From Dasypus novemcinctus (Eukaryota > Chordata > Mammalia > Cingulata > Dasypodidae): a DNA stretch of 64,000 nucleotides. Location of the stretch: contig NC_080683.1 in NCBI RefSeq assembly GCF_030445035.2, positions 123,303,225 to 123,367,224 of the forward strand, written 5' to 3'. Position numbers and translations under genes: made by a program. Below, one piece after another: positions 10,915 to 21,276 of this stretch (within the stretch, counting starts at the first letter, position 1; every line of letters begins with the position of its first letter). The notes beneath the pieces are model-generated. The model was not told the DNA's origin. It was given only the letters and a program-made list of their open reading frames with translations, and searched no databases.

Positions 10915-12194
10915 TCTTTCCAATTTAACTTTTTATTTTGAAATAATTATCGGCTCACAAAATAGTCCAAAGAATCTGTGTACGGTTCAGCCAGCTCCCC
11001 CAGCGGGGCCTCTTACATAACCGCACAATGTCAAGGTGGAAATGGAGCGGGCGTTATCGTTTTGCCATGTTAAGCGGCCGTTCCCGCGTGTGCGCAGCGC
11101 TCGGCAGTTCAGTCCCCGCGTGGGTCCGTGCACCTGCTGGCACAGTCGGGGAGGGCACCTCTGCAGCGCCTTCCTCTAAGCCGGCGCCCGTCCCCCCACC
11201 TGCCCGTCCTTGTCCCTCGGCAGTCACTGTCCCCGTCTCCGCTGGCCTGTCACTTGGAGAGCGCTATAGGAATGGAGCCACTTTCGAGCAGGGCCCCCGG
11301 GGGCCTGCCAGCCGCGTGGTCGTCCTTTCACTGCCGAGGAACATCCCACGCGGGGTGCCCCGGCGTCTTCACCGAGGGGCGTCTGGCCCGCTTGCCGCGT
11401 TTCAGGACCACGAGTAACGCCGCTGCGGACGTGCGTGGACAGGTTGGCGTGGGAGCAGCCGTTGCCAGTTCCCTGGGAGGAGCGCCGAGGCGTGGGGTCG
11501 CTGGGCCGCGTGGAAGCGCGTGCCAGGCCGGTGCCCAGCCGGCGGCCCCGCTTCATCCACCAGCGCCGGGCGAGGGGTCCAGCCCCGCCGTCCCCGCCCG
11601 CGCCATCGTCCACTCACGCCGCCGAGGGCGCCTCGTCCAGGGCACGGCTCCGTGGTCGGCAGCACGTTCACGACCATTCCACAGTCTCATCTGGAACGCC
11701 TTCATCACCCCTGAAGAAGCCCCTTCCTGTTGCTCCCTTTTCCCCCTCCCGCACGCCTGGCAACAACCACACGCTCTCTTCTGTCTCTGTGGATTCGCCT
11801 GTTCTAGACACTTCATGTAAATAAAGTCGCAGTATGCGGTCTTCCGTGTGATCACTATTCTTAATTTTAGCTGTATTCATAGATGAGTCGTGAAGGTTTT
11901 AGCGGCTTTCCCTAGCGGCTAATGACAGAGCGCGTCCCTCTCCTGGCCCATTTGCCATCCCTGTCCCCTTCGTGGGGAACCATCTGCTCATGTCTTTTGC
12001 CTATTTTGTAACTGGGTTGCTTGTGTTTTACTATTGAGCTCCTGGAGTCTTATAAACTCTAGATACTAGGCTTTTCTCAGAGGCATGCTTTGCAAATATT
12101 TTCTCCTTCTTCACAGGGTCTTTCAGAGCAAAATTAAATTGAAAGTCTTTAATTTTGATAAAGTCTCCTTAATTGCTCCTTTTATGGATTTTTT
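10915..12194 (-). mobile_element. Old L1 (LINE-1) 3' region, antisense
   Basis: The left end resembles the L1M 3' UTR read in reverse (ACTTTTTATTTTGAAATAAT). Around 11740-11850 and 12000-12180 it follows the usual reversed order, including GATTCGCCTGTTCTAGACA and TTTGCAAATATTTTCTCC. The middle (11050-11680) is unusually CpG-rich for an L1 and harder to align. The element resumes at 12646 after two SINE insertions. Confidence 0.6.
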
Positions 12195-12545
12195 GATCCA
12201 CCCCCACCTTGCAGCTTGCTTGCTGTCTGCTCTGTGTCCATTTGCTGTGCGTTCTTCTGTGTCTGTATTTATTTTTATTTATTCCCCGCTACCTGCAGCT
12301 TGCTTGTTGTTTCTTGTTCTCTGTGTCCATTCACTGTGTGCTCTTCTGTGTTGTGTTTTGTGTTTTTGCTTGTCTCTCTTTTTGTTGCATCGCCTTGCTG
12401 AGTCGGCTCTCCCCAGCTCTTGTGTGCCGGTGGCTCTCCACGGCGTGCGGGTGAGCCTGCCTTCACAAGGAGGCCCCAGGACTCGAACCCGGGGCCTCCC
12501 CTATGGTAGACGGGAGCCCACCTGGTGGAGCCACAGCCGCTTCCC
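12195..12545 (-). mobile_element. DAS-type tRNA-derived SINE
   Basis: Read in reverse it starts GGGAAGCGG and contains a tRNA-like A/B-box head (GGGTTCGAGTCCTGGGG). It then runs into the CACAGAGAACAAG-like body typical of armadillo SINEs. The body segment CTGTGTCCATT...GTGTGTTC occurs twice with an ATTTATT run between, so part of the tail is duplicated. The flanks TATGGATTTTTT (12183-12194) and TATGGGTTTTTT (12546-12557) look like the target duplication. Confidence 0.85.
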
Positions 12546-12551
12546 TATGGG

Positions 12552-12644
12552 TTTTTTTTTTCAGAGACACCCAGGCTGGGGACTGAAACTGGAACCTCCC
12601 ATGGGGGAAGCAGGTGCTCAACCACTGAGCCACACCCACTCCCC
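12552..12644 (-). mobile_element. Short DAS SINE (tRNA-Ala-like monomer)
   Basis: Reversed, it reads GGGGAGTGGGTGTGGCTCAG, then TGGTTGAGCACC and a B-box region, ending in a poly-A run. This is the short tRNA-Ala-type monomer, also present at 37771, 53728 and 57640. TTATGG at 12646-12651 repeats the target sequence seen on the left of the neighbouring SINE. Confidence 0.75.
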
Positions 12645-12645
12645 A

Positions 12646-12840
12646 TTATGGCTCTTGCTTTTGGAGTCACAGCTAAGAATCCTTTGCCCAGCCCTGCCCC
12701 AAGAATCCAAAAACAAACAGCACAAAAATGAGGCATATCAAAATCAAATTGCTGAAAGTTAGTGGTAGAAAAATCCCACAAGAAGTGAGAAAAAAGATAC
12801 ATTAAGTGCAGAGGAATCAAGAATGCTGTGTGCAGGCTGG
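12646..12840 (-). mobile_element. Continuation of L1 plus adjoining L1-like piece
   Basis: 12646-12700 (TATGGCTCTTGCTTTTGGAG...CTAAGAATCCTTTGCC) continues the antisense L1 interrupted by the two SINEs. From about 12705 an A-rich sense-oriented stretch (CATATCAAAATCAAATTGCT) resembles another L1 coding fragment in the opposite orientation. Confidence 0.45.
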
Positions 12841-13854
12841 AGCTAGTGGAACGGTGTCTCTAAAGCGCTGGAAGGGACTTGAGAGGGACAGTCGTATTTC
12901 ATGTTGTGACGAGACTGCACGCAGGCTCGCTCACGCACGGCGGGAGCTGGCTGCTCACAGGGGCGGCTGGCTGGCGTGCGTGTGAGGTGAGGTCTGACTC
13001 GGGCAGGTGGTCAGGAAGGGAAGGGGCTGTGGAGTGGGGGGAGTGCAGGGGGCAGGCCGGGACCTGCAGCCGGGGCTGGTGGGAGCACGTGCTCCAAGGC
13101 AGAGGGGAGGGCGGGGGCGGGGGCAGGACAGGGTGGGGGCCCCTGAAACAGCACCGCTGGGGGCTGCCAGGGCTGGGGCTCCCCCAGGCGTGTAGAGGGG
13201 ACATGCCTTGCCCCCGCCTCGCCGTGCCCCCAGCCTCCTCCAGAGCCTCCTGGCTCGGGCGCCACTTAAACAGTCAGCATCACACCTGGGAGGGCGAAGG
13301 GAGAAGGCAGGGGTGACGCGAGCTCAGCCAGGGGCTCAGCCCTCCGCCCACAGAGCCCGAAATAGCTGCCGCCGCCGAGAAGCTGGCAGGGGCTTGCATT
13401 TTCTGTGCAACGTGCTCTTTTTCCACCGGTATTGAAACATATTTGTCATCATCTTGACAAATACCATGAATTTTACTTTTTCTTCCAATGGAACGTTGCC
13501 CTTTAAATTATTTCCATGGCAAAGGGTGACTCAACTCTCAATAAAAGTGATCTGTGGAAATCTGCCATGTTCGCACTCAGCCGCGCATCAATTTTCTGCC
13601 TGTGGTTGACCTTAAGTGCCCTGAGCCGCGACGCGCAGCTCGGCGCTTCTACAGGTGGCCGTGTGTAAAGGATTATGGGGACTCAAGGAGCAAGGTAAGA
13701 AGGCAGGTGGCTCGCAGTCACGGCACTCAACGCACTTAGGTCAAAGAGTGGGTGGATTTAAACTCATAAAGTCAATCCGCACAAAACACTCCGGGAGCGT
13801 GTGTAAGTTCAAACGCCAAGCAGACGCCCCTGGCTACTGCCAGAGGAACAGATT
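12841..13854. other. GC-rich then mixed sequence, no gene recognised
   Basis: 12880-13330 is GC-rich with overlapping frames on both strands. 13420-13560 is AT-rich. Nothing identifiable. Confidence 0.4.
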
Positions 13855-13867
13855 TGGAGCTCACTCT

Positions 13868-13952
13868 TCTGTCCCCCTCCCTCCCTTCCCCTGTCTCCAT
13901 CCCTCCCACTTTCCCTCCCTCCCTCCCTCTCACCTTTCCTTCCTGCTGCTTA
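13868..13952 (+). repeat. Pyrimidine-rich (CCCT/CCTT) tract
   Basis: Almost uninterrupted C/T over about 85 bases with repeated CCCTCCCT words. It is low-complexity sequence and not coding. Confidence 0.7.
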
Positions 13953-14599
13953 CAGGTGCTTCCACACACCTTGGCCCATTCAAGCCTCCAGAGCTCATCC
14001 AAGCAGGACAGGTGCCACCGCTAACCAAAAGCCCGTCACCAGCTTCCAAACACCCTGCACGTCAACCCACGTTCTACAGGACTTTGAAAGGCGTTGAGCT
14101 GCTAGCTTCCCGGGCCCTGCACTTGCTGTGACCTGTCGGCTCTAAACATCTGTCTTCTGGCTCCACTCCCACGAGTGCCCTGTCTTGCTCGGGGAAGAGG
14201 AAGTTGTAATACAGCTTTACACAGAAGCCCTTTTCAGGTTTCAAACCTTTATGCAAATTTTATCAGAGCCACAGCAGTACGAACACATGTGAGTGCAATG
14301 GCCTTCCAAAGCCACCCTCAGGCCCTGGGACAATGCACCAGCCGTCGGGTGGCACCAAGGGCGCCTCAGACGTGCAAAGCCGGCTCCGGGGGCAGCTGGG
14401 AAGAGCCGTCCTGCCGAAGCCCGGGCTGCATCTTCGACAAGCGCTGGAGCACGCAGGGTTCCCAGGCTCATCTCAGGAGCATCAAATCTCAGTCGCCACC
14501 TCCTCCCTTCACCATGATAACAAGGATAGTGTTTATGACTGATCTGGACACGTATTGACTGAGTGTGACCAGCTCGCCCCGCCTGCTCTCAGACCCTCC
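13953..14599. other. No recognised feature
   Basis: Mixed composition, no repeat or gene recognised. Confidence 0.4.
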
Positions 14600-14745
14600 G
14601 TGTGACTCCTCACTCCCTGAGTACCGACCCTTTGAGGTGGGGGCCCTGGTACCTCGGTTTTACAGACAAAGCAGAGGGAGGGGAAGGTGCTCGGTGCAGG
14701 GTCCAGCAGAATGGGTGGAGCCGGGCTCTGAGCCCGGGTAGGCGG
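14600..14745 (-). repeat. MIR SINE, antisense
   Basis: TACCTCGGTTTTACAGACAA followed by a GCAGAG-type block and GAGCCGGGCTCTGAGCCCGG matches the reversed MIR consensus (the 'TTTTACAGATGAGG ... GGGATTCGAACCC' order). Confidence 0.6.
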
Positions 14746-14865
14746 GCCCTGCTCCTCCACATCTCCCCACCCGCCAGCCCCTGCGCCAGCTCCACGAGGA
14801 ATCTGTGGCCCGCCCAGAGCAGGGACTGTCTGTCCATTGAGAACTTAATGTCCGCAGAGTTCATG

Positions 14866-15040
14866 GAAGGGAGGGGGGGAGGGGGGAGGAAGGGAGGGGA
14901 GAGGAAGGGAGGGGGGAGGAAGGGAAGGAGGAGGAGGAGGGAGGGGGAAAGGAGAAGGGAAGGAGATGGGAAGGGGAAGGAAGGGAGGGGGGAGAGAAGG
15001 GGGAGGGAAGAAGGAGGGGGAGGGAGGAGGGAAGGAAATC
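14866..15040 (+). repeat. Polypurine (GGGA/GGAA) tract
   Basis: About 175 bases are almost entirely A/G, built from GGGAGGGG, GGAAGG and GGAGGA words. The reading frames here encode only Arg/Gly/Glu or Pro/Ser/Leu runs and are not genes. Such tracts can form triplex or quadruplex DNA. Confidence 0.85.
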
Positions 15041-15459
15041 CTTGAAGAATGAAAATTATCACTCAAAGTTGAAAAAAATGACCAAATTGACTAGACATTT
15101 TGATGGATAACAAAAATAAATATAATTCATGAATTATGATACTTTTAGTCCATATAATGTATTTTTCTTGTCCTCATTTCAGCAAAATAGTCATAATTAG
15201 ATTTCCTATCATTTTGTTCTATTGATAGCAATCTAAGGGATAAAAAGATGAAAAGTAATAGTTTTGAAAATGTAACAACTTAAATATTTTATAAAAAACA
15301 TAAATCAAAGTAAATGTAACAAATCAAAATATTAAAATTTTTGTTTTACTTCTAAAATATTGAAATGATCTAATATTAAAAAGGGGAAATGCAAATTTAG
15401 TTAATAAATATAAAAATATATAGAATTTTATTAATTTATTAATTTATATAATTGAAGCT
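15041..15459. other. AT-rich sequence, unassigned
   Basis: Strongly AT-rich with short ATAAA/TTAAT words. It may be old L1 sequence continuing from the right but I cannot align it. Confidence 0.35.
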
Positions 15460-15960
15460 CTCTTTCAGGTGTGTAAACTTTTAGGTTTGCTATCTCCTCC
15501 TCATGAATTGACCTCTTGATATTATGAAATAACTTTCTCTATTCCTAGTAATATTTTTGCTCAGAAATATATTTTGTCTGAAATTAATAGAGCCACTCCA
15601 GCTTTCTTTTGATTTGTGTTAGCATGGTATTTTACTTTTAAGTTATTTGTGTCTTTACATTTGAGGTGTCTTCCTTTTAGGCCAGCTTATGCTTATAGTT
15701 TTATTTTACTTTTTCATGTAATCTGAAATCTCTACCTTTTAAGTGGAGTGATTAGGCCACTTATATTTAATGTGATTAAGTGTTTGGTTAAAATCTACTG
15801 TCGTGCTATTTGTTTTCTATTTATTTCATCTGTTCTTTGATTTTTTTCCTGCTCTTTCATTGCTTTCTTTTGATCGATTTTTATTATTCCAGTTTGCTCC
15901 TTAGTTGGTTTGGTAATTATAATTATTTGTTATGTTATTTAGTAGTTTATTTTAGGTTTA
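15460..15960 (-). mobile_element. L1 ORF2 endonuclease region, antisense
   Basis: The plus strand reads ATTGACCTCTTGATATTATG, then the TTTGTCTGAAATTAATAGAG and AGCCACTCCAGCTTTCTTTT blocks. This is the well-known reversed order of the L1 ORF2 endonuclease coding region. 15745-15880 continues into the reversed region upstream of ORF2. All frames are broken. Confidence 0.75.
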
Positions 15961-15995
15961 AAGTTGTTTTGAGTATGGCAGGGAGCTAAGTAAAA

Positions 15996-16406
15996 TGACA
16001 ACTTTCTGCCAAACAGAGAGGAATATGTCAGACCAAAGAAAGACTTGCACAAATCCAGTTTGGCAAGCAAAGGAACATTTAATAGGGGGCTTATGTGGGG
16101 AAGCTCTGCACATGGTGGTAGATCCAAAGTCTGGTCATGGCCTAAATACTCTCTGAGATGGCAGGTGGAAGACATGTCACTTCCAAGTCTCAAGCCACAC
16201 TTGGCACAAAGCAAGAGGATTCACACATTCTATGTGTGGGTGGGGAGGGCATGTGAAGGGGGAGCATGACTTAAAAATGCGGTGCTCAGGACAGATAAAC
16301 AAGGCCTGGACATTCACAGTGTTTTTCAGCAGGGCAGAAATTGCATCTTTACAACAACTGCATAAAATGAGCATTTACAATCCTTGTCAGTAAGGCTGAA
16401 GTTACA
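15996..16406 (-). repeat. Solo-LTR-like block
   Basis: Read in reverse, this opens TGTAACTTCAG. It has a CCTATTAAATGTTCC polyadenylation-like stretch, followed by a T-rich, U5-like part (TTTCTTTGGTCTGACATATT), and closes TTGTCA. Length and layout fit an LTR inserted into the surrounding antisense L1. No clear target duplication was found, so the ends are approximate. Confidence 0.4.
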
Positions 16407-16439
16407 TCTTTCTATTGATATGAGGGGGGGTTAAACAAC

Positions 16440-17068
16440 TCACAGAACAGATTATTCTCGGAGTTTCATGGGAAAGAAGTCCAAGCATACTTTATTAGTC
16501 ATGAGCTCACAAGTAGTTATTTCTCGAGGTGTGCTGTGTAGCTACTAAGAAATGAAATCCTGACTAAAGAGGAAAGAACTGGAAGGGTTGTGGGAAAAAT
16601 TGCAAAGCCATGCATATATGATACAAAAGTGTACCTCTTTAACTCACCATAGTCTACCTTCAATGGATACTGTATCATTTCATATATAGTTAAGAATCTT
16701 ATAATGTTATACTTCTATTTCTCCCGTCACAGACTTGGTGGTATTATTATCATACATCACCATGCCTTTTACATTAACATATTTTATAAACCCCATATTC
16801 ATTGTTATTATTCTGTTAAAAAGCTAATTATTTTAAAAGTATTTATTAATGAGGAAAAATATAAAATACTTACCCATGTGGTTGCATTTTCCAGTGTTTT
16901 ATTCCTTTGTGTGGATCCATTTTTCCATCTGGTATCATTTTCCTTCTGCCTGAAGGTCTTCCTTTAACTTACAGTACCTGTGAGTCTGCTGGTAATGACT
17001 ATTTCATAGCTAAAATAGTCTTTCAGTTATTGTATATCTGAGAAAGTCTTTACTTAACCTTCATTTTT
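16440..17068 (-). mobile_element. Antisense L1 or unassigned repeat
   Basis: 16960-17068 aligns with the reversed 5' half of an old L1 (TGAGAAAGTCTTTACTTAAC). 16440-16950 is AT-rich and less certain. Confidence 0.4.
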
Positions 17069-17489
17069 TTTTTTAAGATTTATTTATTTATTTATTTATT
17101 TATTTCTCTCCCCTTCCCCCCCACCCCGGTTGTCTGTTCTCTGTGTCTATTTGCTGCATCTTCTTTGTCCGCTTCTGTTGTTGTCAGCGGCACAGGAATC
17201 TGTGTTTTTTTTTGTTGCGTCATCTTGTTGTGTCAGCTCTCCGTGTGTGCTGCACCATTCCTGGGCAGGCTGCACTTTCTTTCGCAGTGGGCAGCTCTCT
17301 TTACAGGGTGCACTCCTTGTGCGTGGGGCTCTCCTACACAGAGGACACCCCTGCGTGGCATGGCACTCCTTGCGCACATCAACACTGAGCATGGGCCAGC
17401 TCCACACAGGTCAAGGAGGCCCAGGGTTTGAACCGCGGACCTCCCATGTGGTAGATGGACGCCCTAACCACTGGGCCAAGTCCGCCGCC
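17069..17489 (-). mobile_element. Full-length DAS SINE
   Basis: Reversed, it runs from a tRNA-Ala-like head (TTGGCCCAGTGGTTAGGGCG) through the long body to an ATAAATAAATAAATCTTAAA tail. TTAACCTTCATTTTT is repeated perfectly at 17054-17068 and 17490-17504, giving a 15-bp target duplication from L1-type retrotransposition. The host is an antisense L1. Confidence 0.92.
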
Positions 17490-17504
17490 TTAACCTTCAT
17501 TTTT

Positions 17505-18980
17505 GAAAGATATATTCACCGGCTATAGAATAAGTTGACATTTTTTCCCTCTAGCATTTTTTTCTTTTAGTACTCCACTGTCTTCCCTCTTGCATTATTT
17601 TTCATGTGAAATCTGCTATCATACTTTTCTTTTTCCATCTGTATATAACGTGTCTTTTATTCTCTGACTGCTTTTAAAATTTCCTCTTTATCACCGATTT
17701 TGAGCAATTTGGTTATGGTGTGCCTTGGTGGCATTCTCTTTATGTTTCCTGTGCTTCAGATACATGGATCATCGTGAATCTGTGGGATTATAGATTATCT
17801 CAAATTTTGGAAACTTTTGGCCATTATTTCTTCAAATACTTTTTCGGTCTCTCCTCTGCTTTGAAGACTTCACTTACATATTTATTAGACCATTTGAAGA
17901 TGTAACACAGCTCACTGGTGTGCTGTTAATTTTTTTTTATTCCTTTTCTCCTTGTGCTTCATTTTGGGTAGTTTTCTTGCTCTGTCTTCAAATTCACTGA
18001 TTCTTCCTTCTGCAATGTTTAATCTAAACTTAATCCGATATAGTGTATTTTTTTTCCCAGTCATTTTTTTTAAGTCTATAGAAGCTCAATATGGATCTTT
18101 TTATATTTTCTGTGTTTCTACTTAACTTTTAGAACATATGGAATAAAGTAATAATAACTGTTTTTAATATCCTTGTCTACTAATCCTAACATTTTTGTCA
18201 GTTCTGGTTTTAATTGGTTGATTTTCTCCTCATTACGGGTAGAATTTTTCTTCTCTTTCGCTTGCATGATAATATTTTGACTGGATGCCATACACTGTGA
18301 ATTGTACCTTGTTGGATGCTAAATATTTTTCTATTCCCATAAACATTCTTGAATTTTGTTCTGGGATACAGTTAAGGTTCAAACCATCTTGGAAATGGTT
18401 TGAACCTTTTTGGATCTTGCCATTAGGCAAGACCAGAGACATCTTGTTATAGGATAATAATTTCCCACTACTGAGACAAAACCCTCCAAGTACTCTCCCA
18501 GTGGGTTATGAAGTTTTCTAGTCTGGCTGGTGGGGATAGGCACTATCTCTGGACCTGTGTGAGTAAAAGCTACTGTCCCCATTATCCTTTTAGGTGTTAT
18601 TTTTTTTTCTCCAGCCCCACATGAATACTCTCACTCTTTATTTTTCTCTCTCCTCTTTGGTACTTTGTCTTATAAACTCTAGCCACCTTGGTCTCCCCAG
18701 GCTTGCAGATCCATCTTCTTCACTCAGGTTCTGCCAGTCCCCACCTGGCTTCCCCTTGCCTGTGTCACGTGCTGGGGACTCCTACAAGGCAGTAAACTGG
18801 CACAGCTAGGGGACTCACCTCACTTGCGTCCCGTTTCTCAGGGATCACTGGTCTTCACTGACTGATTTCCAGCGTCTTTAAAATGCTGCTTCATGTATTT
18901 TGTCCATTTTATGGTTATTATTCAGGTAAGAGGGTAGATCTAGTACTGGTTGCTCCATCTTTTTGGGAAGCAGAAGTCAA
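17505..18980 (-). mobile_element. Old L1 5' part (5' UTR/ORF1 side), antisense
   Basis: The plus strand follows the reversed L1M 5'-region order: the GTTATGGTGTGCCTTGGTGG block, then GGCCATTATTTCTTCAAATA, the GATTCTTCCTTCTGCAATGT block, then TGTGAATTGTACCTTGTTGG, and finally the AGTCTGGCTGGTGGGGATAG segment. Coding potential is lost. A perfect hairpin at 18374-18408 is described among the findings. Confidence 0.75.
18374..18408. other. Perfect 14-bp hairpin
   Basis: AAGGTTCAAACCAT (18374-18387) and its exact complement ATGGTTTGAACCTT (18395-18408) are separated by seven bases. It lies inside L1-derived sequence. Confidence 0.9.
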
Positions 18981-19644
18981 CGTATGGATAGTAACTAAGC
19001 AGCAAAGAACAACTAAGACCAGAACATTCAGCTAGGGAAGGGGGAAGTGAAGAAAACAGAGTTGAGAGCCAGGACAATATGAGCTTCCTTGAATTTCTGG
19101 ATTTATTATAAACATTTAGAGTTAGAAAGGGATGTGAGACCTATCCAGCCTAAAATGATATGAAACCTAGACTGGGGTGGGAGGGGCAAGTGGGAGAGGA
19201 TGTGTTGACCACGAATTGCTGTGTTTAAGTTCAGCCATTAACTACTCTCTCTACTTTTGAATATGTTTGAAATTTTCCATACTTAAAATTTTGAAAAAAT
19301 CATCCAGTCCAACTCTTTGAATTACGCTTAGGAAAAGCTTTTAAGAGAAAGTAAGTGGCTCCTTACTGGGCCCAGGAACTCCACAGGTATGTTCAGTGGT
19401 CTGGGACCAGTGCCAGAGGGTGGCCAAGGACTCAGCTCGGCGTCTTCCAGCATATTCAGCAGGGCAGAAGGCATGGCCTGTTTGATCGAGGCCAAAATAG
19501 GGGGCCAAGGAGACAGCCCACTTGCTTGGGAAATTGGCTCCAAAGAGGGGATTGAGTGAAGAAGTAAATAGGTTGAAGTTCATAGAAGTAAAGTTTTTCA
19601 TAATTTCAGGAAGGAGGGAAGAGAGAATTAACTCTCTTGGATTA
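18981..19644. other. No recognised feature
   Basis: Mixed sequence; a short A-rich segment near 19250-19300 (GAAATTTTCCATACTTAAAA) resembles an L1 3' end but is not firm. Confidence 0.35.
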
Positions 19645-20020
19645 GATTTGGAGGTTGAATTTTGTTCTCCCAAAAGACATGCTCAAGTCCTAACATCTGC
19701 TACCTCAGAACGTGAGTTATTTGGAAATAGGGTCTTTGAATATGTGGTTAGTTAAGATGGGGCCAGGCTGGATTGGGGGGGCCCTAATCCAATATGACTG
19801 ATGTCCTTGTAAGAAGGGGACATTTGGACACACAAGACACAGGGGAGAATGTCATGTGGCAACTGAGGCAGGGATGGAAGCTCAAGAATCTCCAGCAAAC
19901 CACCAGGAGCTCGGAAGAGGCAAAGAAGGGTTCTCCCATGTAGACTGTAGACTTCTAGCCTCCAGAACTGTGAGGGAATAATTTTCTGTTGTTTTAAGCT
20001 ATCCAATTCATGGTACTTAG
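19645..20020 (+). repeat. MLT1-type MaLR LTR
   Basis: The order GAATTTTGTTCTCCCAAAAG, then TTATTTGGAAATAGGGTCTT, TTAGTTAAGATGGGG, the CCTTGTAAGAAG block, CTTCTAGCCTCCAGAACTGT and TTCTGTTGTTTTAAGC is the MLT1 LTR (ERVL-MaLR) in sense orientation. The final CAGCC...TACAG end is lost into the adjoining microsatellite. Confidence 0.85.
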
Positions 20021-20077
20021 AGAGAAAGAGAGCAAGAAAGAGAGAGAAGAGAGAGATAAGAAGGTAGATAGAGGGAG

Positions 20078-20141
<64 letters not shown>

Positions 20142-20160
20142 GATAGATGATAGATATATA
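20021..20160 (+). repeat. GAGA/GATA microsatellite
   Basis: An imperfect GAGA/GAAA stretch grades into about 15 uninterrupted GATA units (about 20083-20142), then GATGATA and TATATA. Because the unit is four bases, all three frames stay open for a short distance. Confidence 0.92.
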
Positions 20161-21189
20161 TAGGTACAGGTGCAAATGTATGTGTGTGCAAGTACATTGC
20201 ATACATTTCCCACCATTTCTGCTGGGAGGGTTTAGAAGCAATGACACTCCAGGAGCAATGAACGACTGAATGCATGAATTTTGGTTTTTAAATACCTTTC
20301 CACTAAGCTGATCTAGGAGAAACGGCTGCTTGGAATATTTTGTGCCAGAAAGTAAATAAATGTTCAGAGAATGAAGGTTCACATCAAAAGCAACAGCTCA
20401 AAGGGGCTTTTGCAGACCAAATCTGGAACAATGTCAGCATCAAAAAGGTGATCATTAAGTATTATAATCAATTAAATAGATGTCAAGAACTCATTTGCAA
20501 ATAAATGGGGAAGAAGAGAAAGCTCTATTTTACAATAGAATGCCAGTTAATAAATGTAGACCATTTGTTGGAATTGAAAAGCACTGTAGTAATAATTCAG
20601 GCAAGTGTCAATGCGTGCCAGAAGTAGTGAATGGAATTCGATGAGTAGCAGGATATTTACGAATCTCGACAAATCTTACTACAGATTACTTATTCGTGAC
20701 TGTGGTGTCTTGGAGCTGTACGTATCCCAGAAAAACATATTTTTAAACTTAATCCGTTCCCGTGGGTGTGAACTCTTGTACACAGGACCTTTGGATGAGA
20801 TAGCTTCGGTTGCGCGTGGCCCAGCTGATTCAGGATAGGTCTTAATCCTATCACTGAAGGTCTTCTAGGGAACGCCACAAATAGAGATGCCCTAGGAAGC
20901 AGCCAAAAGCTAAATATTAATGGAACCCAAAGGAGAAGAGAGAAGCCAGGGGAGGCGGCCCTGCGCTTTGCCACGCGACAGAAAAGCCGAGGACCAAGGA
21001 CGGCCAGCAGCCAGTCCCACCACAGTCTTCTGGAAAGCGTTGCCTTGAAGGCGCCTTGACTTGAACTTCTCCTGGCCTCAAAACCATGAGCCCATAAATC
21101 CCCGTTGGTTAGGCCAACCCATTGCATGGCATTCACTACAGCAGTCAGGAAACTAAAAGTTACATGTTATAAGTACAAAATGCTTATTT
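20161..21189. other. No gene recognised
   Basis: Mixed sequence without recognisable repeats. A short inverted pair TTTTGTACTTA / TAAGTACAAAA occurs near 21170-21215. Confidence 0.4.
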
Positions 21190-21276
21190 TGTACTTAACT
21201 AATAAGTACAAAATAACTTAAAATGGAGAAACCTAGCAAACTCCATCTTAACCAAGTGACAAAGTTTAACATCATC
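21190..21276 (+). mobile_element. Old LINE-type 3' region, first segment
   Basis: AAAATGGAGAAACCTAGCAA...CAAGTGACAAAGTTTAACAT resembles an old LINE 3' tail. It continues at 23197-23779 and 24714-24740 once the two SINEs are removed. Confidence 0.45.
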
